Source of the DNA: Thioclava electrotropha
GTDB taxonomy: Bacteria > Pseudomonadota > Alphaproteobacteria > Rhodobacterales > Rhodobacteraceae
Assembly (NCBI RefSeq): GCF_002085925.2
Contig: NZ_CP053562.1
Location: 1,530,001 to 1,594,000, forward strand
Reading direction: 5' to 3'
Length of the DNA: 64,000 nucleotides
Shown here: one piece after another, positions 11,764 to 22,920 of the stretch
Layout: the number at the start of each line of letters is the position of its first letter
Numbering within the stretch: the stretch's first letter is position 1
Made by a program: the position numbers and the translations under genes
Notes under the pieces: model-generated
What the model saw: only the letters and a program-made list of their open reading frames with translations
Databases searched by the model: none
Told to the model about the DNA's origin: nothing

Positions 11764-12396
11764 ATGCCCGAGTTGTCCCAAATCTTCGCTTTCGGTGCCG
11801 TGGCGCTGGCCATGGTGCTGAGCCCCGGTCCCAACATGATCTATCTGGTCTCGCGCACGATCTGTCAGGGGCGAGGCGCGGGGATGATCTCTCTGGGTGG
11901 GGTGGCGCTGGGTTTCGTCTTCTACATGCTTTGTGCGGCCTTCGGGATTACTGCGATCGTGCTCGCCGTCCCGTATGCCTACGACGCGCTGCGGATTGCC
12001 GGGGCGCTCTATCTGCTCTGGCTGGCATGGCAGGCGGTGCGGCCGGGCGGGCGCTCGGCCTTTGAGACGCGCGAACTGCCCATGGACGGGCCGCGCAAGC
12101 TGTTCGTGAGGGGCTTCGTCACCAACCTCCTCAATCCGAAGATCGCGGTGATGTATCTGTCGCTGCTGCCGCAATTCATCGACCCTGCGGCGGGATCGGT
12201 GCTGGCGCAGTCACTGGCGCTGGGCGCAGTGCAGATCGTCATCTCGGTGGGTGTGAATGCTGCAATCGTGATGGGCGCCGGCGCGATGGCCCGGTTCCTC
12301 GCGACGCGCCCGCTCTGGATGCGGGTGCAACGCTGGGCGATGGGGACGGTGCTCGCCGCGCTGGCGCTGAGCGTGCTGCGCGACGCGCGACGGTGA
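11764..12396 (+). CDS. LysE/RhtB-family amino-acid exporter
   Basis: A 210-residue membrane protein with about six hydrophobic segments. The N-terminal half carries the family signature SPGPNMIYLVSRT (residues ~21-33), followed by GGVALGF and NPKIAVMYLSLLPQFI, all characteristic of LysE/RhtB translocators, which export amino acids or related small molecules by proton exchange. Length is normal for the family. It follows the second sulfotransferase by 62 bp and is convergent with gloB (3 bp apart). The exported substrate cannot be predicted. Confidence 0.88.
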   Translation: MPELSQIFAFGAVALAMVLSPGPNMIYLVSRTICQGRGAGMISLGGVALGFVFYMLCAAFGITAIVLAVPYAYDALRIAGALYLLWLAWQAVRPGGRSAFETRELPMDGPRKLFVRGFVTNLLNPKIAVMYLSLLPQFIDPAAGSVLAQSLALGAVQIVISVGVNAAIVMGAGAMARFLATRPLWMRVQRWAMGTVLAALALSVLRDARR

Positions 12397-12399
12397 GAC

Positions 12400-13170
12400 C
12401 TAGAACCGGTCCTTGCGAGCGCGCGCTTCGGTGAAGACTTCGACCGGCGTTGCGCTTTCGGGCAGGCCGAGCGCCGCGCGCAGTTTCGGATCGTCGCCGC
12501 GCAGGAACGGGTTGGTCGCTTTCTCCAGACCCAGTTCGACCGGAACGGTGGGGCGGGCCTGAGCGCGAATGGCGCGGACATTCTCCATCCGGTCGATGAG
12601 GTTCGGGTTCTCCGGTTCGATCGAGAGCGCGAAGCGACCATTTGCCTCAGTATATTCATGCCCTGAACAGACCAGCGTCTCGTCGGGCAACTCGCTAAAC
12701 CGCGACAACGTGTCATACATCTGTTGCGCCGAGCCCTCGAAGAGACGCCCGCAGCCCCAACTCATCAGGCTGTCGCCGGAAAACAGCAGGCCGCCCTCGG
12801 GGAAGTAATAGGCGATATGGCCGACCGTATGCCCATCGGCGGGCAGAACCTCGACATGCTCCATCCCGATCGCGAGTTTTTCGCCGGGCGAAACCTCCTG
12901 ATCGAGCTTGGGCAGACGATGCGCATCCGCCTTGGCCCCCACGATTTTCGCCCCCGTTGCCGCTGACAGCGCCTGAACGCCATCGATGTGATCGGCGTGA
13001 TGATGCGTCAGCAGGATCAGATTCGCTTTCCAGCCCCGTTCGTTCAGCGCCTTCAGAACGGGCGGCGCTTCGGGAACGTCGATCACGGTGGTTGTGTCCG
13101 TCGCCGCCTCGTGCACGACATAGGCATAGTTGTCGGCGAGACAGGGAATGATGAGAAGCTCAACGGCCAT
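12400..13170 (-). CDS. gloB: Hydroxyacylglutathione hydrolase (glyoxalase II)
   Basis: A 256-residue metallo-beta-lactamase-fold hydrolase. The THHHADH metal motif lies at about residues 53-60, preceded by PCLADNYAYVVHE, and followed by GHTVGHIAYYFPE, FSGDSLMSWGCGR and CSGHEYTEAN, which supply the remaining metal ligands. The C-terminal helical part (ENPNLIDRMENVRA, NPFLRGDDPKLRAAL) is the glutathione-binding domain of true GloB proteins. It hydrolyses S-lactoylglutathione to lactate and glutathione in methylglyoxal detoxification. Length and all motifs are as expected. It is divergent from the methyltransferase gene at 13233, a neighbour pair common in this order. Confidence 0.95.
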   Translation of the reverse strand: MAVELLIIPCLADNYAYVVHEAATDTTTVIDVPEAPPVLKALNERGWKANLILLTHHHADHIDGVQALSAATGAKIVGAKADAHRLPKLDQEVSPGEKLAIGMEHVEVLPADGHTVGHIAYYFPEGGLLFSGDSLMSWGCGRLFEGSAQQMYDTLSRFSELPDETLVCSGHEYTEANGRFALSIEPENPNLIDRMENVRAIRAQARPTVPVELGLEKATNPFLRGDDPKLRAALGLPESATPVEVFTEARARKDRF

Positions 13171-13232
13171 GGTGTTTTCTACCGCTTTGATTATCTTGGC
13201 ACATAGCTAAGCCGAAGGAAGCGAAAGGCGCA

Positions 13233-13991
13233 ATGCATCTCGACGTACTCGACCTGCGGAATTTCTACTACCGGACCCAGCTAGGCCGTGCGGCGCAGCG
13301 GGCAATCCGGGATCGCGTTGTTTCCATGTGGCCCGCGACGGGGCCGCAGATGGCGGGGCAGACGGTGGCGGGTTACGGCTTCGCGGTGCCGCTGCTGCGT
13401 CCTTATCTGGAGCCTGCGCGCCGGGTGATCGGGTTGATGCCGGCCGAGCAGGGCGTAATGCCTTGGCCTGCGGGGATGCCCAATGTCTCGGTCCTGTGCG
13501 ACGAGGCGCGCTGGCCGCTGGAGACGGGCCGGGTGGACCGGCTGATCGTGATGCACGGGCTCGAAACCTCCGACAATTCCGAGGCCCTGATGCAGGAATG
13601 CTGGCGGGTGCTGGGGCCGGGGGGCAGGGCGCTGTTCATCGTGCCCAACCGCGCCGGGCTCTGGGCGCCGCGCGAAACCACGCCCTTCGGTTTCGGCAAG
13701 CCCTACACGCTGGGACAGCTCGACCAGCTCGCACGGCGGTCCGGCTTCGTGCCCGAGCGCCATACCGGCGCGCTCTACATCCCGCCGAGCCATCGCCGCT
13801 TCTGGCTGCGCTCGGCCGCGATGTGGGAGCGGCTGGGCACCAAGGCGGCGGGCGTGCTGGCGGCGGGCGTGGTGATGCTCGAAGTCTCCAAACAGGTCCA
13901 TGCGCGCCATGATTCCGGCCTCGGTGCGCGGGTCCGCAAACCGCTGTCGATTCTCGAAGGGGCGGTAAAACCGGCGACGGACCCGGCCTGA
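13233..13991 (+). CDS. Class I SAM-dependent methyltransferase
   Basis: A 252-residue protein with a Methyltransf_11-type core. The glycine-rich motif I region is replaced by [15 protein letters not shown] (residues ~45-60). The middle contains [16 protein letters not shown] and the post-motif [16 protein letters not shown], which is the clearest family signature. The C-terminus has extra basic and hydrophobic residues. There is no membrane segment. It is divergent from gloB across 62 bp, and the pairing recurs in related bacteria as far as I recall. The methyl acceptor is unknown. Confidence 0.8.
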   Translation: MHLDVLDLRNFYYRTQLGRAAQRAIRDRVVSMWPATGPQMAGQTVAGYGFAVPLLRPYLEPARRVIGLMPAEQGVMPWPAGMPNVSVLCDEARWPLETGRVDRLIVMHGLETSDNSEALMQECWRVLGPGGRALFIVPNRAGLWAPRETTPFGFGKPYTLGQLDQLARRSGFVPERHTGALYIPPSHRRFWLRSAAMWERLGTKAAGVLAAGVVMLEVSKQVHARHDSGLGARVRKPLSILEGAVKPATDPA

Positions 13992-14392
13992 CACGGAGTT
14001 AATGCCTCCCGCGGGAAAAACAGTCGAGACGCAACAATCACGTTCGCGTACCGCCCGTCGCGCAACTCTCATGTGTTCCGTCGCGGGAGGCGGATAATTA
14101 TCGAACTGCCAACGCGTATTGAGGTGAATCACCCCCGCACGGCGTTCCGTGACCAACCGGTCCAAATTCCTGTTAGCGCCCACAAAATCCTCCCGTCCCT
14201 GTCACCTTCCCGCGACGAAGGGCAGATTGGAGTGCTTCTGCTCACATTCTCGTGCTCAAGATGGTTGCGAGGGGGGGATTGCTCTGCTAGTGACCTCCCC
14301 GATAAGCGGCGCGGAGGGCATGTCTCAAGCGCGCCGGGGGAGCGCCCCATGGCCTGTTCCGGGTCGGGGCAAAACGCATCGGAAGGGTGGAC
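13992..14392 (+). promoter_or_regulatory. 401-bp gene-free region upstream of the F1-ATPase operon
   Basis: No convincing gene is seen. A perfect 10-bp inverted repeat (GCCTCCCGCG at 14004-14013, its complement at 14082-14091) lies just after the methyltransferase stop and could pair over about 70 nt. Nearer the operon, TTGCGA at 14265-14270 and TAGTGA at 14288-14293 are separated by 17 bp and form a weak sigma-70-like candidate about 100 bp upstream of atpH. The operon promoter must lie here, but its exact position is uncertain. Confidence 0.5.
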
Positions 14393-14953
14393 GTGTCCGA
14401 ACCAGCTTCGATTTCCGCAAGCATCGCCGGCCGCTATGCGCTGGCCATTTTTGAACTCTCGCGCGAAGCAAATGCCCTCGCCGCGCTCGAAGCCGATGTC
14501 TCCGCGCTGTCGGAGGCGCTGGCTGGCTCTGACGAGCTGCGTGAGGTGATTGCATCGCCGGTCTACACGCGCGACCAGCAGGCCGCCGCAATCGGCGCTC
14601 TGGCAGGTAAGATGGGCCTGTCGGACCCGATGAAGAACGGCCTGCAACTGATGGGCGCCAAGCGTCGTCTCTTCGTGCTGCCGCAGCTGCTCAAGGCGCT
14701 GTCGGACCTGATCGCGGACGAGAAGGGCGAAGTGACCGCAGATGTCACCTCGGCCAGCAAGCTCAGCGCCGCACAGGCCAAGAAGCTCGCCGAAGTGCTG
14801 AAGAACCAGACGGGCAAGACCGTCAAACTGAACACCGCCGTCGATGAAAGCCTCATCGGTGGCATGATCGTAAAGCTGGGCTCGCGCATGGTCGACACGT
14901 CGATCCGTTCGAAGCTCGCTTCTCTCAAGAACGCCATGAAAGAGGTCGGATAA
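14393..14953 (+). CDS. atpH: F1F0 ATP synthase delta subunit
   Basis: A 186-residue protein from GTG at 14393 (reading MSEPASISAS), chosen because GGAAGGG ends 5 bp upstream; an in-frame GTG at 14387 overlaps this site. It has the OSCP/delta pattern: N-terminal helical domain (GRYALAIFELS), a region ending GAKRRLFVLPQLLKALSDL, then the C-terminal segment with VDESLIGGMIVKLGSRMVDTSIRSKLASL. It forms the peripheral stalk contact on top of F1. It is the first gene of atpHAGDC, and its stop codon directly abuts the atpA start. F0 genes are not in this window, as usual in Rhodobacterales. Confidence 0.96.
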   Translation: MSEPASISASIAGRYALAIFELSREANALAALEADVSALSEALAGSDELREVIASPVYTRDQQAAAIGALAGKMGLSDPMKNGLQLMGAKRRLFVLPQLLKALSDLIADEKGEVTADVTSASKLSAAQAKKLAEVLKNQTGKTVKLNTAVDESLIGGMIVKLGSRMVDTSIRSKLASLKNAMKEVG

Positions 14954-16483
14954 ATGGGCATCCAAGCAGCTGAGATTTCTGCGATCCTCAAGGAGCAGAT
15001 CAAGAATTTCGGGCAGGACGCCCAAGTGGCCGAAGTCGGTCGCGTGCTGTCGGTTGGCGACGGTATCGCGCGCGTCTACGGGCTCGACAACGTCCAGGCC
15101 GGTGAGATGGTTGAATTCCCCGGTGGTATCCGCGGGATGGCACTGAACCTCGAGACCGACAACGTCGGTGTCGTGATCTTCGGTTCGGACCAAGACATTA
15201 AAGAAGGCGACACCGTCAAGCGCACGAACTCCATCGTGGACGTGCCGGTCGGTGAAGCGTTGCTCGGCCGCGTGGTCGACGGTCTCGGCAACGCACTCGA
15301 CGGCAAAGGCGCCATCGAAGCGAAAGAGCGTCGCGTCGCCGACGTGAAAGCTCCGGGCATCATCCCGCGTAAATCGGTTCACGAGCCGATGGCGACCGGC
15401 CTCAAGTCGGTTGACGCCATGATCCCGATCGGCCGTGGCCAGCGCGAGCTGATCATTGGCGACCGTCAGACCGGTAAGACCGCAATCGCGCTCGACACCA
15501 TTCTGAACCAGAAGTCGTATAACGACGCCGATCCGTCCAACAAGCTGCACTGCTTCTACGTCGCGATCGGCCAGAAGCGCTCGACCGTGGCGCAGCTGGT
15601 GAAGAAGCTCGAAGAGACCGGTGCGATCGAATACACCACCGTGATCGCCGCGACCGCTTCGGACCCCGCGCCGATGCAGTACCTTGCGCCCTACACCGCG
15701 ACCGCGATGGCGGAATACTTCCGCGACAACGGCATGCACGCGCTGATCATCTATGATGACCTCTCGAAGCAGGCTGTCGCCTATCGTCAGATGTCGCTTC
15801 TGCTGCGTCGCCCGCCGGGCCGCGAAGCTTACCCGGGCGACGTGTTCTACCTGCACTCCCGCCTGCTGGAGCGTTCGGCGAAGCTGAACGAAGACTTCGG
15901 CGCCGGTTCGCTGACCGCTCTGCCGGTCATCGAAACCCAGGGCGGCGACGTGTCGGCCTTCATCCCGACCAACGTGATCTCGATCACCGACGGTCAGATC
16001 TTCCTCGAGACGGAACTGTTCTACCAAGGTATCCGTCCCGCCGTGAACACCGGTCTGTCGGTGTCGCGCGTTGGTTCGTCGGCTCAGACGAACTCGATGA
16101 AGACCGTGGCAGGCCCGGTTAAGCTGGAACTGGCACAGTATCGCGAAATGGCGGCCTTCGCTCAGTTCGGCTCGGATCTCGACGCCGCAACTCAGAAGCT
16201 GCTGAACCGTGGTGCGCGCCTGACCGAGCTGATGAAACAGCCGCAGTATTCGCCGCTCACCAACGCGGAAATCGTGGCCGTCATCTTCGCCGGCACCAAC
16301 GGCTTCCTCGATGGCATCCCGGTCTCCGAGGTCGGCAAGTTCGAACAGGGTCTGCTGGATTACCTGCGCAACTCGCGCAAGGACATCCTCGACTGGCTCA
16401 CGAACGAGGATCCGAAGATCAAGGGTGACGCGGCCGACAAGCTGAAAGCCGCTATCGACGAATTCGCCAAGACCTACGCGTGA
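14954..16483 (+). CDS. atpA: F1F0 ATP synthase alpha subunit
   Basis: A 509-residue protein of standard length. It starts [16 protein letters not shown], with a beta-barrel N-domain, the P-loop GDRQTGKTA near residue 170, and the late signature ([13 protein letters not shown]) around residue 360. With the beta subunit it forms the alpha3beta3 hexamer; the alpha sites bind nucleotide but are non-catalytic. It starts immediately after the atpH stop, so translation is probably coupled. No unusual residues noted. Confidence 0.98.
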   Translation: MGIQAAEISAILKEQIKNFGQDAQVAEVGRVLSVGDGIARVYGLDNVQAGEMVEFPGGIRGMALNLETDNVGVVIFGSDQDIKEGDTVKRTNSIVDVPVGEALLGRVVDGLGNALDGKGAIEAKERRVADVKAPGIIPRKSVHEPMATGLKSVDAMIPIGRGQRELIIGDRQTGKTAIALDTILNQKSYNDADPSNKLHCFYVAIGQKRSTVAQLVKKLEETGAIEYTTVIAATASDPAPMQYLAPYTATAMAEYFRDNGMHALIIYDDLSKQAVAYRQMSLLLRRPPGREAYPGDVFYLHSRLLERSAKLNEDFGAGSLTALPVIETQGGDVSAFIPTNVISITDGQIFLETELFYQGIRPAVNTGLSVSRVGSSAQTNSMKTVAGPVKLELAQYREMAAFAQFGSDLDAATQKLLNRGARLTELMKQPQYSPLTNAEIVAVIFAGTNGFLDGIPVSEVGKFEQGLLDYLRNSRKDILDWLTNEDPKIKGDAADKLKAAIDEFAKTYA

Positions 16484-16504
16484 TTGGCCTGAAAGGACAG
16501 GGAC

Positions 16505-17383
16505 ATGCCCAGCCTTAAGGACCTTAAAAACCGGATCGGAAGCGTCAAGAACACGCGGAAGATCACGAAGGCGATGCAAATGGTCGCCGCCGCAAAGTTG
16601 CGCCGCGCTCAAGAAGCGGCCGAAGCTGCGCGCCCCTATGCCGAGCGGATGCACTCCGTGATGGCGGGGCTCGCAAGTTCGGTCCAGGGCCGGGACAACG
16701 CGCCGCGCCTGCTTTCGGGCACCGGTTCGGACAAGGTGCAGCTTTTGGTGGTCATGACCGCCGAACGCGGCCTGTGCGGTGGCTTCAACGCCAATATTGC
16801 GAAGCTCGCGCGCCAGACGGCTGACAAGCTGCTGGCCGAGGGCAAAGAGGTGAAGATCCTCACCGTCGGCAAGAAAGGCCGCGATGCGCTGCGCCGTGAA
16901 TACGGTCAGTACTTCATCGGCCACGTCGATCTGAGCGACGTCAAGCGCCTGAGCTATGACGACGCGCAGAAGATCGCCCGCGACCTGATCGGTCGCTTCG
17001 ACAAGGGTGAATTCGACGTCGCGACGATCTTCTTCTCGATCTTCGAGAGCGTGATCGCGCAGCGCCCGACCGCGAAGCAGATCATCCCCGCTTCCTATGA
17101 ACCGGAAGAGGGCGAAGAAACGCCGAGCGTCAATTACGACTACGAACCCAGCGAGACGCAAATCCTCGAGGATCTGCTGCCGCGTGGGGTCGCCACGCAG
17201 ATCTTCACGGCTCTGCTGGAAAACGGTGCCTCGGAACAAGGTGCGCGGATGTCAGCGATGGACTCTGCGACGCGCAATGCGGGCGATATGATCGACAAGC
17301 TGACGATCGAATACAACCGCACGCGGCAGGCCGCGATCACCAAGGAACTCATCGAAATCATTTCGGGCGCCGAGGCGCTCTGA
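16505..17383 (+). CDS. atpG: F1F0 ATP synthase gamma subunit
   Basis: A 292-residue protein of standard length with the two long terminal helices that form the central rotor shaft: N-terminal [20 protein letters not shown] and [12 protein letters not shown]-terminal [20 protein letters not shown]. The central Rossmann-like part contains ERGLCGGFN. It couples proton flow through F0 to catalysis in F1. It sits 21 bp after atpA with a GAAAGGAC ribosome site. Confidence 0.98.
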   Translation: MPSLKDLKNRIGSVKNTRKITKAMQMVAAAKLRRAQEAAEAARPYAERMHSVMAGLASSVQGRDNAPRLLSGTGSDKVQLLVVMTAERGLCGGFNANIAKLARQTADKLLAEGKEVKILTVGKKGRDALRREYGQYFIGHVDLSDVKRLSYDDAQKIARDLIGRFDKGEFDVATIFFSIFESVIAQRPTAKQIIPASYEPEEGEETPSVNYDYEPSETQILEDLLPRGVATQIFTALLENGASEQGARMSAMDSATRNAGDMIDKLTIEYNRTRQAAITKELIEIISGAEAL

Positions 17384-18823
<1,440 letters not shown>

Positions 18824-18832
18824 GGAGGCATT

Positions 18833-19234
18833 ATGGCCGACACGATGCAATTCGATCTCGTTGCGCCCGAGCGCAAGCTGGCCTCGGAAGAGGCGGCGGT
18901 CGAGGTCATGGTGCCTGGTGCGGATGGTGACCTCACGGTCATGCCCGGCCACGCGCCGATGCTGACCACGCTGCGTCCCGGCAAGCTGACGATGGTGACG
19001 CGGTCGGAAACCCAGAGCTACGCGGTGACGGGTGGCTTCGCCGAGATCACCCCCGAGGGGATCACGGTTCTGGCCGAGCGTTCGCTGCCCGCGGAAGAGT
19101 TCACCAAGGAAGTCCACGATCGCCTGATCGAGGAAGCCCGCCGCGTCCATGACGAGGCGCATCCTTCGGTGGCCGACATGACCGCGAAGCTGCTGGCTGA
19201 CATGGAGGCCCTCGGCTCGCATATGCTGAGCTGA
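18833..19234 (+). CDS. atpC: F1F0 ATP synthase epsilon subunit
   Basis: A 133-residue protein with the N-terminal beta-sandwich (FDLVAPERKLASEEAAVEVM, MPGHAPMLTTLRPG, YAVTGGFAEI) and a C-terminal helical part. The C-terminal helices look short and lack an obvious basic patch, consistent with species where inhibition of ATP hydrolysis is taken over by the zeta protein. It is the last gene of the operon, with a preceding AAGGAGG site and a strong terminator 24 bp after its stop. Confidence 0.96.
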   Translation: MADTMQFDLVAPERKLASEEAAVEVMVPGADGDLTVMPGHAPMLTTLRPGKLTMVTRSETQSYAVTGGFAEITPEGITVLAERSLPAEEFTKEVHDRLIEEARRVHDEAHPSVADMTAKLLADMEALGSHMLS

Positions 19235-19257
19235 GACCTCTCGCGAAAAGATTTAGG

Positions 19258-19287
19258 AAGCCCCGGATTTTCCGGGGCTTTTTATTG
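19258..19287 (+). terminator. Intrinsic terminator of the atp operon
   Basis: The stem AAGCCCCGGA/TCCGGGGCTT with a short TTT loop is followed by a T-rich run (TTTTTATT). It directly follows atpC and separates the operon from the lectin gene. Confidence 0.92.
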
Positions 19288-19340
19288 TCTGCAGTTGCGG
19301 TAAGCTCTGCCTCAGGTTGAATGAAAAAGGCCCTGTCTCG

Positions 19341-19691
19341 ATGATCACGATCGAAAGCCACCGTCTGGGGATGCAACGCGGCTCGCTCGTGCTGTTCTCC
19401 GACTATCAGGATGGCGGCGCCATGTGGACGGGCGAGGGGCCGCGCGAGTTGCGCAAGAAGGTTGCCTTCCCCGAGCCGTTTCGTGCGACGCCGATGGTGC
19501 AGGTCTCGCTGTCGATGTGGGACGTGGACGGCAAGCACAATTCGCGGATGGATATCTCCAGCGACGGCGTCACGGCGGAGGGCTTCGTGATCGTCTTCCG
19601 CACCTGGGGCGACAGCCGTGTGGCGCGGGTGCGTGCGGACTGGCTGGCACTGGGCGGCGTCTCGCATGAGGATGACTGGGACATCGACTGA
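19341..19691 (+). CDS. H-type lectin-domain protein
   Basis: A 116-residue protein starting MITIESHRLG. It consists of one beta-rich domain matching the H-type lectin (discoidin-I C-terminal / snail agglutinin) pattern: RGSLVLFSDYQDGG, an aromatic and charged middle (KKVAFPEPFRATPMVQVSLS) and VRADWLAL near the end. There is no signal peptide, so any sugar binding would be intracellular or after non-classical export. It lies between the atp terminator and another strong terminator, so it is a single-gene unit. Alternative: a general beta-sandwich stress protein. Function in bacteria is not established. Confidence 0.72.
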   Translation: MITIESHRLGMQRGSLVLFSDYQDGGAMWTGEGPRELRKKVAFPEPFRATPMVQVSLSMWDVDGKHNSRMDISSDGVTAEGFVIVFRTWGDSRVARVRADWLALGGVSHEDDWDID

Positions 19692-19712
19692 TCCGCACCG
19701 ACCATCCCATGA

Positions 19713-19742
19713 AAAACGCCCCGTCCATCGGCGGGGCGTTTT
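19713..19742. terminator. Strong bidirectional intrinsic terminator
   Basis: A perfect 11-bp stem AAAACGCCCCG / CGGGGCGTTTT with an 8-nt loop and A/T flanks on both sides, placed between the convergent lectin and mmsA genes. A second perfect hairpin (GGGCGGTT-CGCA-AACCGCCC) follows at about 19757-19776, closer to the mmsA stop. Confidence 0.92.
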
Positions 19743-19787
19743 CCTTTGTGTGGGGGAGGGCGGTTCGCAAACCGCCCCACCGTAAGA

Positions 19788-21290
19788 TCAGTCGAGCGCC
19801 TTGAAGTTCAGCGCCGCGCCTTCGTCCTTGATGCCCGAGAACCAACGCGCCGTGACGGTCTTGGTCTTGGTGTAGAAGCGGAAGGCGTCCGGGCCGTACT
19901 GGTTGAGGTCACCGAAGGCCGACTTCTTCCAGCCGCCGAAGGTGTAGTAGCTCAGCGGAACCGGGATCGGGAAGTTGATGCCGACCATGCCGACATTGAC
20001 GTTCGCGGCGAAGTCGCGTGCCACATCGCCATCGGCAGTGTAGATCGCGGTGCCGTTGCCGTAGGGGCTGTCGATGACCAGATCGAGCGCTTCGTCATAG
20101 GACTTCGTGCGCACCATCGACAGGACCGGGCCAAAGATTTCCTCTTTGTAGATGTCCATGTCGGGGGTGACGTTGTCGAAGAGCGACGGGCCGACGAAGA
20201 AGCCGTCCTCATAGCCCTGCAGCGAGAAGTCGCGGCCGTCGACCACGAGGTTCGCACCCTGATCGACACCCGAATTGATGAGCGACTTGATCCGCTCCTG
20301 CGCCTGCTTGGTGATGACGGGGCCGTAATCCACGTCGTCGCCGCCGGTATAGGGGCCGACTTTCAGCTTCTCGATCTTCGGAACGAGACGCTCAACGAGC
20401 GCATCCGCCGTGCCGTCGCCCACCGGAACCGCAACCGAGATCGCCATGCAGCGCTCGCCAGCGGCGCCATAGCCCGCGCCGATCAGCGCGTCGGCAGCCT
20501 TGTCCATATCCGCATCGGGCATGATGATCATGTGGTTCTTCGCACCGCCGAAGCACTGCGCGCGCTTGCCGTTGGTGGCTGCGCGACCGTAGATGTATTG
20601 CGCGATCGGGGTCGAACCCACGAAGCCCACGCCCTGGATCGTCTCGTGATCGAGGATCGTGTCCACGGCTTCCTTGTCGCCGTTGACGACCTGCAGCACG
20701 CCATCGGGAAGACCGGCTTCCTGCGCCAGTTCCGCGAGCATGATCGCGGTGGTCGGCACGCGCTCGGACGGCTTGAGGATCATCGCGTTACCGGCCGACA
20801 GCGCCGGGCCCATTTTCCACAGCGGGATCATGGCGGGGAAGTTGAACGGCGTGATGCCGGCCACGACGCCCAGCGGCTGACGCATCGAGTAGAGGTCGAT
20901 ACCGGGGCCAGCGTCGCCCGTGTATTCGCCCTTGAGCATCGCCGGCGCGCCCATGCAGACCTCGATCACTTCGAGGCCACGCTGCACGTCGCCCTTCGCA
21001 TCGGGGATGGTCTTGCCGTGCTCTTTCGACAGAGCCTCGGCGAGCTTGTCCATGTCGCGCTCGATCAGCTGACCGAATTTCATCATCACGCGCGCGCGGC
21101 GCTGCGGGTTGACCTTCTGCCATTCCAGCTGCGCTTTCGCGGCGTCCGCGATTGCCGCATCCAGCTCGGCCGGAGTGGCCAGCGCGACCTTGGCGATCTG
21201 CTCGCCGGTGGCGGGGTTGAAGACTTCGCCGAAGCGGCCCGAAGTGCCCGCAACGCGCTTGCCGTTGATCCAGTGACCGATTTCTTCCAT
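19788..21290 (-). CDS. mmsA: Methylmalonate-semialdehyde dehydrogenase (CoA-acylating)
   Basis: A 500-residue aldehyde-dehydrogenase-superfamily protein opening MEEIGHWINGKRV. It has FNFPAMIPLWKMGPA, GSTPIAQYIY, QCFGGAKNHMII and the catalytic Cys in GERCMAISVAV near residue 283, where MMSDH proteins carry GERCM; the general-base Glu of non-acylating ALDHs is absent, as expected for CoA-acylating members. It converts methylmalonate semialdehyde (valine catabolism) or malonate semialdehyde to propionyl- or acetyl-CoA with NAD+. It has a GGAGGAG ribosome site. Divergent from a LysR regulator across 115 bp, which is probably its regulator. Confidence 0.93.
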   Translation of the reverse strand: MEEIGHWINGKRVAGTSGRFGEVFNPATGEQIAKVALATPAELDAAIADAAKAQLEWQKVNPQRRARVMMKFGQLIERDMDKLAEALSKEHGKTIPDAKGDVQRGLEVIEVCMGAPAMLKGEYTGDAGPGIDLYSMRQPLGVVAGITPFNFPAMIPLWKMGPALSAGNAMILKPSERVPTTAIMLAELAQEAGLPDGVLQVVNGDKEAVDTILDHETIQGVGFVGSTPIAQYIYGRAATNGKRAQCFGGAKNHMIIMPDADMDKAADALIGAGYGAAGERCMAISVAVPVGDGTADALVERLVPKIEKLKVGPYTGGDDVDYGPVITKQAQERIKSLINSGVDQGANLVVDGRDFSLQGYEDGFFVGPSLFDNVTPDMDIYKEEIFGPVLSMVRTKSYDEALDLVIDSPYGNGTAIYTADGDVARDFAANVNVGMVGINFPIPVPLSYYTFGGWKKSAFGDLNQYGPDAFRFYTKTKTVTARWFSGIKDEGAALNFKALD

Positions 21291-21405
21291 GAGACGCTCC
21301 TCCTACAGATAATCTTGGCTTGGGCGCACTCTAGCCTTGCGAAAATGAGCATAAAAGAGGAAGTAGCTCAAAAGCGTTTTGCATTTTTGCAAAGAGGAGC
21401 GCGAT

Positions 21406-22305
21406 ATGGACTGGGACGACCTGCGGATTTTCCTTGCCGTCGCACGGGCTGAGAGCCTGTCGGGCGCCGGGCGGCGTTTGAAGCTGGACGCGGCCACGGT
21501 GGGGCGGCGCATCGCGCGGCTCGAAGAAGGGGTGGGGGCGAAGCTCTTCGTGAAATCGCCACAGGGCTATGCGCTCTCCGAGTCGGGCGATCGGCTCCTG
21601 CCGCATGCCGAGGCGGCGGAGCAGGTCTTCGCGGGTGCCGATGAGGAACTGTCCGGCATCGCGGGCCAGTTGACGGGGCAGTTGCGGATCGGTGCGCCCG
21701 ATGGCTGCGCGAATTACCTTCTGCCACAGGTCTGCGCGAAGATCGCCGAAGACAATCCCGGGCTGGAGATCCAGGTCGTCGCCCTGCCGCGGGTCTTCAA
21801 CCTCTCGAAACGCGAGGCGGATATGGCGATCGCGGTCTCGCGCCCGACCGCAGGCCGCCTGACCGTGCAGAAGCTGAGCGACTATCACCTCAGCCTCGCC
21901 GCCCATCGCGACTATCTCGCGAAGGCGCCGCCGATCACCTGCAAGGAAGATCTGCGCCATCACCGGATGATCGGTTACATCCCCGACATGATTTTCGACA
22001 AGGAGCTGGATTACTTCGCCGAGACCGAGGCCGAGGTGATGGGGCTGGCGTCGAATTCAGCGGCCGTGCAGACGCGGATGATCGAGGCGGGTGCAGGCGT
22101 GGGGATCGTCCATGATTTCGCGATCCCCTTCGCGCCGGGCGTTCAACGGGTGCTGGGCGACGAGATCCGGCTCAATCGCGCCTTTTGGTTGATCCGCCAT
22201 GCCGATGACCGCCGATCCGAGCGCCTGACGCGCTTCGCCGAAGCGCTGGGGCAGGGGCTTCGCGACGAGGTCGCGCGGCTCGAACACGCTGCGGTTGAAA
22301 TATAA
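21406..22305 (+). CDS. LysR-family transcriptional regulator, probable regulator of mmsA
   Basis: A 299-residue protein from ATG 21406, with AGAGGAGC just upstream (an earlier in-frame start at 21379 would overlap this site). Residues 1-60 hold the winged helix-turn-helix (DDLRIFLAVARAESLSGAGR, VGRRIARLEEGVGAKLF), followed by a ~200-residue effector domain. The divergent layout with mmsA and the AT-rich 115-bp intergenic region fit a LysR-type regulator controlling its neighbour; the inducer would be a valine- or beta-alanine-derived metabolite. This is inference from layout only. Confidence 0.88.
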   Translation: MDWDDLRIFLAVARAESLSGAGRRLKLDAATVGRRIARLEEGVGAKLFVKSPQGYALSESGDRLLPHAEAAEQVFAGADEELSGIAGQLTGQLRIGAPDGCANYLLPQVCAKIAEDNPGLEIQVVALPRVFNLSKREADMAIAVSRPTAGRLTVQKLSDYHLSLAAHRDYLAKAPPITCKEDLRHHRMIGYIPDMIFDKELDYFAETEAEVMGLASNSAAVQTRMIEAGAGVGIVHDFAIPFAPGVQRVLGDEIRLNRAFWLIRHADDRRSERLTRFAEALGQGLRDEVARLEHAAVEI

Positions 22306-22395
22306 CTGGCGGCCCCGTGAACCGCAAAGCCGTTGACAAATCTATGAAAGCAGTGGGACGCTTGGGTTTAGACGACGTTTTTCAAGGAGACGCCG

Positions 22396-22830
22396 ATGCA
22401 GGTTATGCAGATTCTCAAGAACAAGGGCGAGATGGAAGTTTTCACCGTCGCCCCCGACATGAAGCTGAGCGAGGTGATTGCCACGCTTTCTTCGAAACGC
22501 ATCGGTGCGGTGATCGTCTCGCAAGACGGGGAAACCGTCGACGGGATCGTCTCGGAACGCGACGTCGTGCGTGAAATCGCGCGGCGCGGTGCCGATTGTC
22601 TGGTGATGACCGCCGGAGATGTTATGACTCGCGACGTCAAGCATTGCGCCCCGATGGACAGCACCGAAGAGGTGATGAGCCTGATGACCGAGGGCCGCTT
22701 CCGCCACATGCCCGTGCGCGAGAACGGCAAGATGGTCGGCGTGATCTCGATCGGGGACGTGGTCAAGGCGCGTCTGAACGAGCTCCATATGGAGAAAGAG
22801 TCGCTTCAGGGCATGATCATGGGCAACTGA
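22396..22830 (+). CDS. Stand-alone tandem CBS-domain protein
   Basis: A 144-residue protein made of two CBS motifs (residues ~8-60 and ~75-130): MKLSEVIATLSSKRIGAVIV, VDGIVSERDVVREIA, then VMTRDVKHCAPMDSTEEVMSL and HMPVRENGKMVGVISIGDVV. Such pairs bind AMP, ATP, NAD or SAM and regulate partners or report energy state. There is no attached enzyme or channel domain. The start at 22396 has GGAGAC upstream. The partner is not identifiable from context. Confidence 0.88.
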   Translation: MQVMQILKNKGEMEVFTVAPDMKLSEVIATLSSKRIGAVIVSQDGETVDGIVSERDVVREIARRGADCLVMTAGDVMTRDVKHCAPMDSTEEVMSLMTEGRFRHMPVRENGKMVGVISIGDVVKARLNELHMEKESLQGMIMGN

Positions 22831-22920
22831 TGCCGCATTGCGGCACCTTCCCGCTTGCATTTAGCCACGCAATATAGTTGCGTGCGCTGAGCTTTTTGGC
22901 GGGCGACGAGGGAGGATGCC

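Noticed and set aside
14129..17239. Very long open frame (1036 codons) on the minus strand across the atp operon
   Set aside because: It lies antisense to atpH, atpA and atpG, whose products are certain. High GC removes stop codons from the complementary frame; the translated protein has no domain features.
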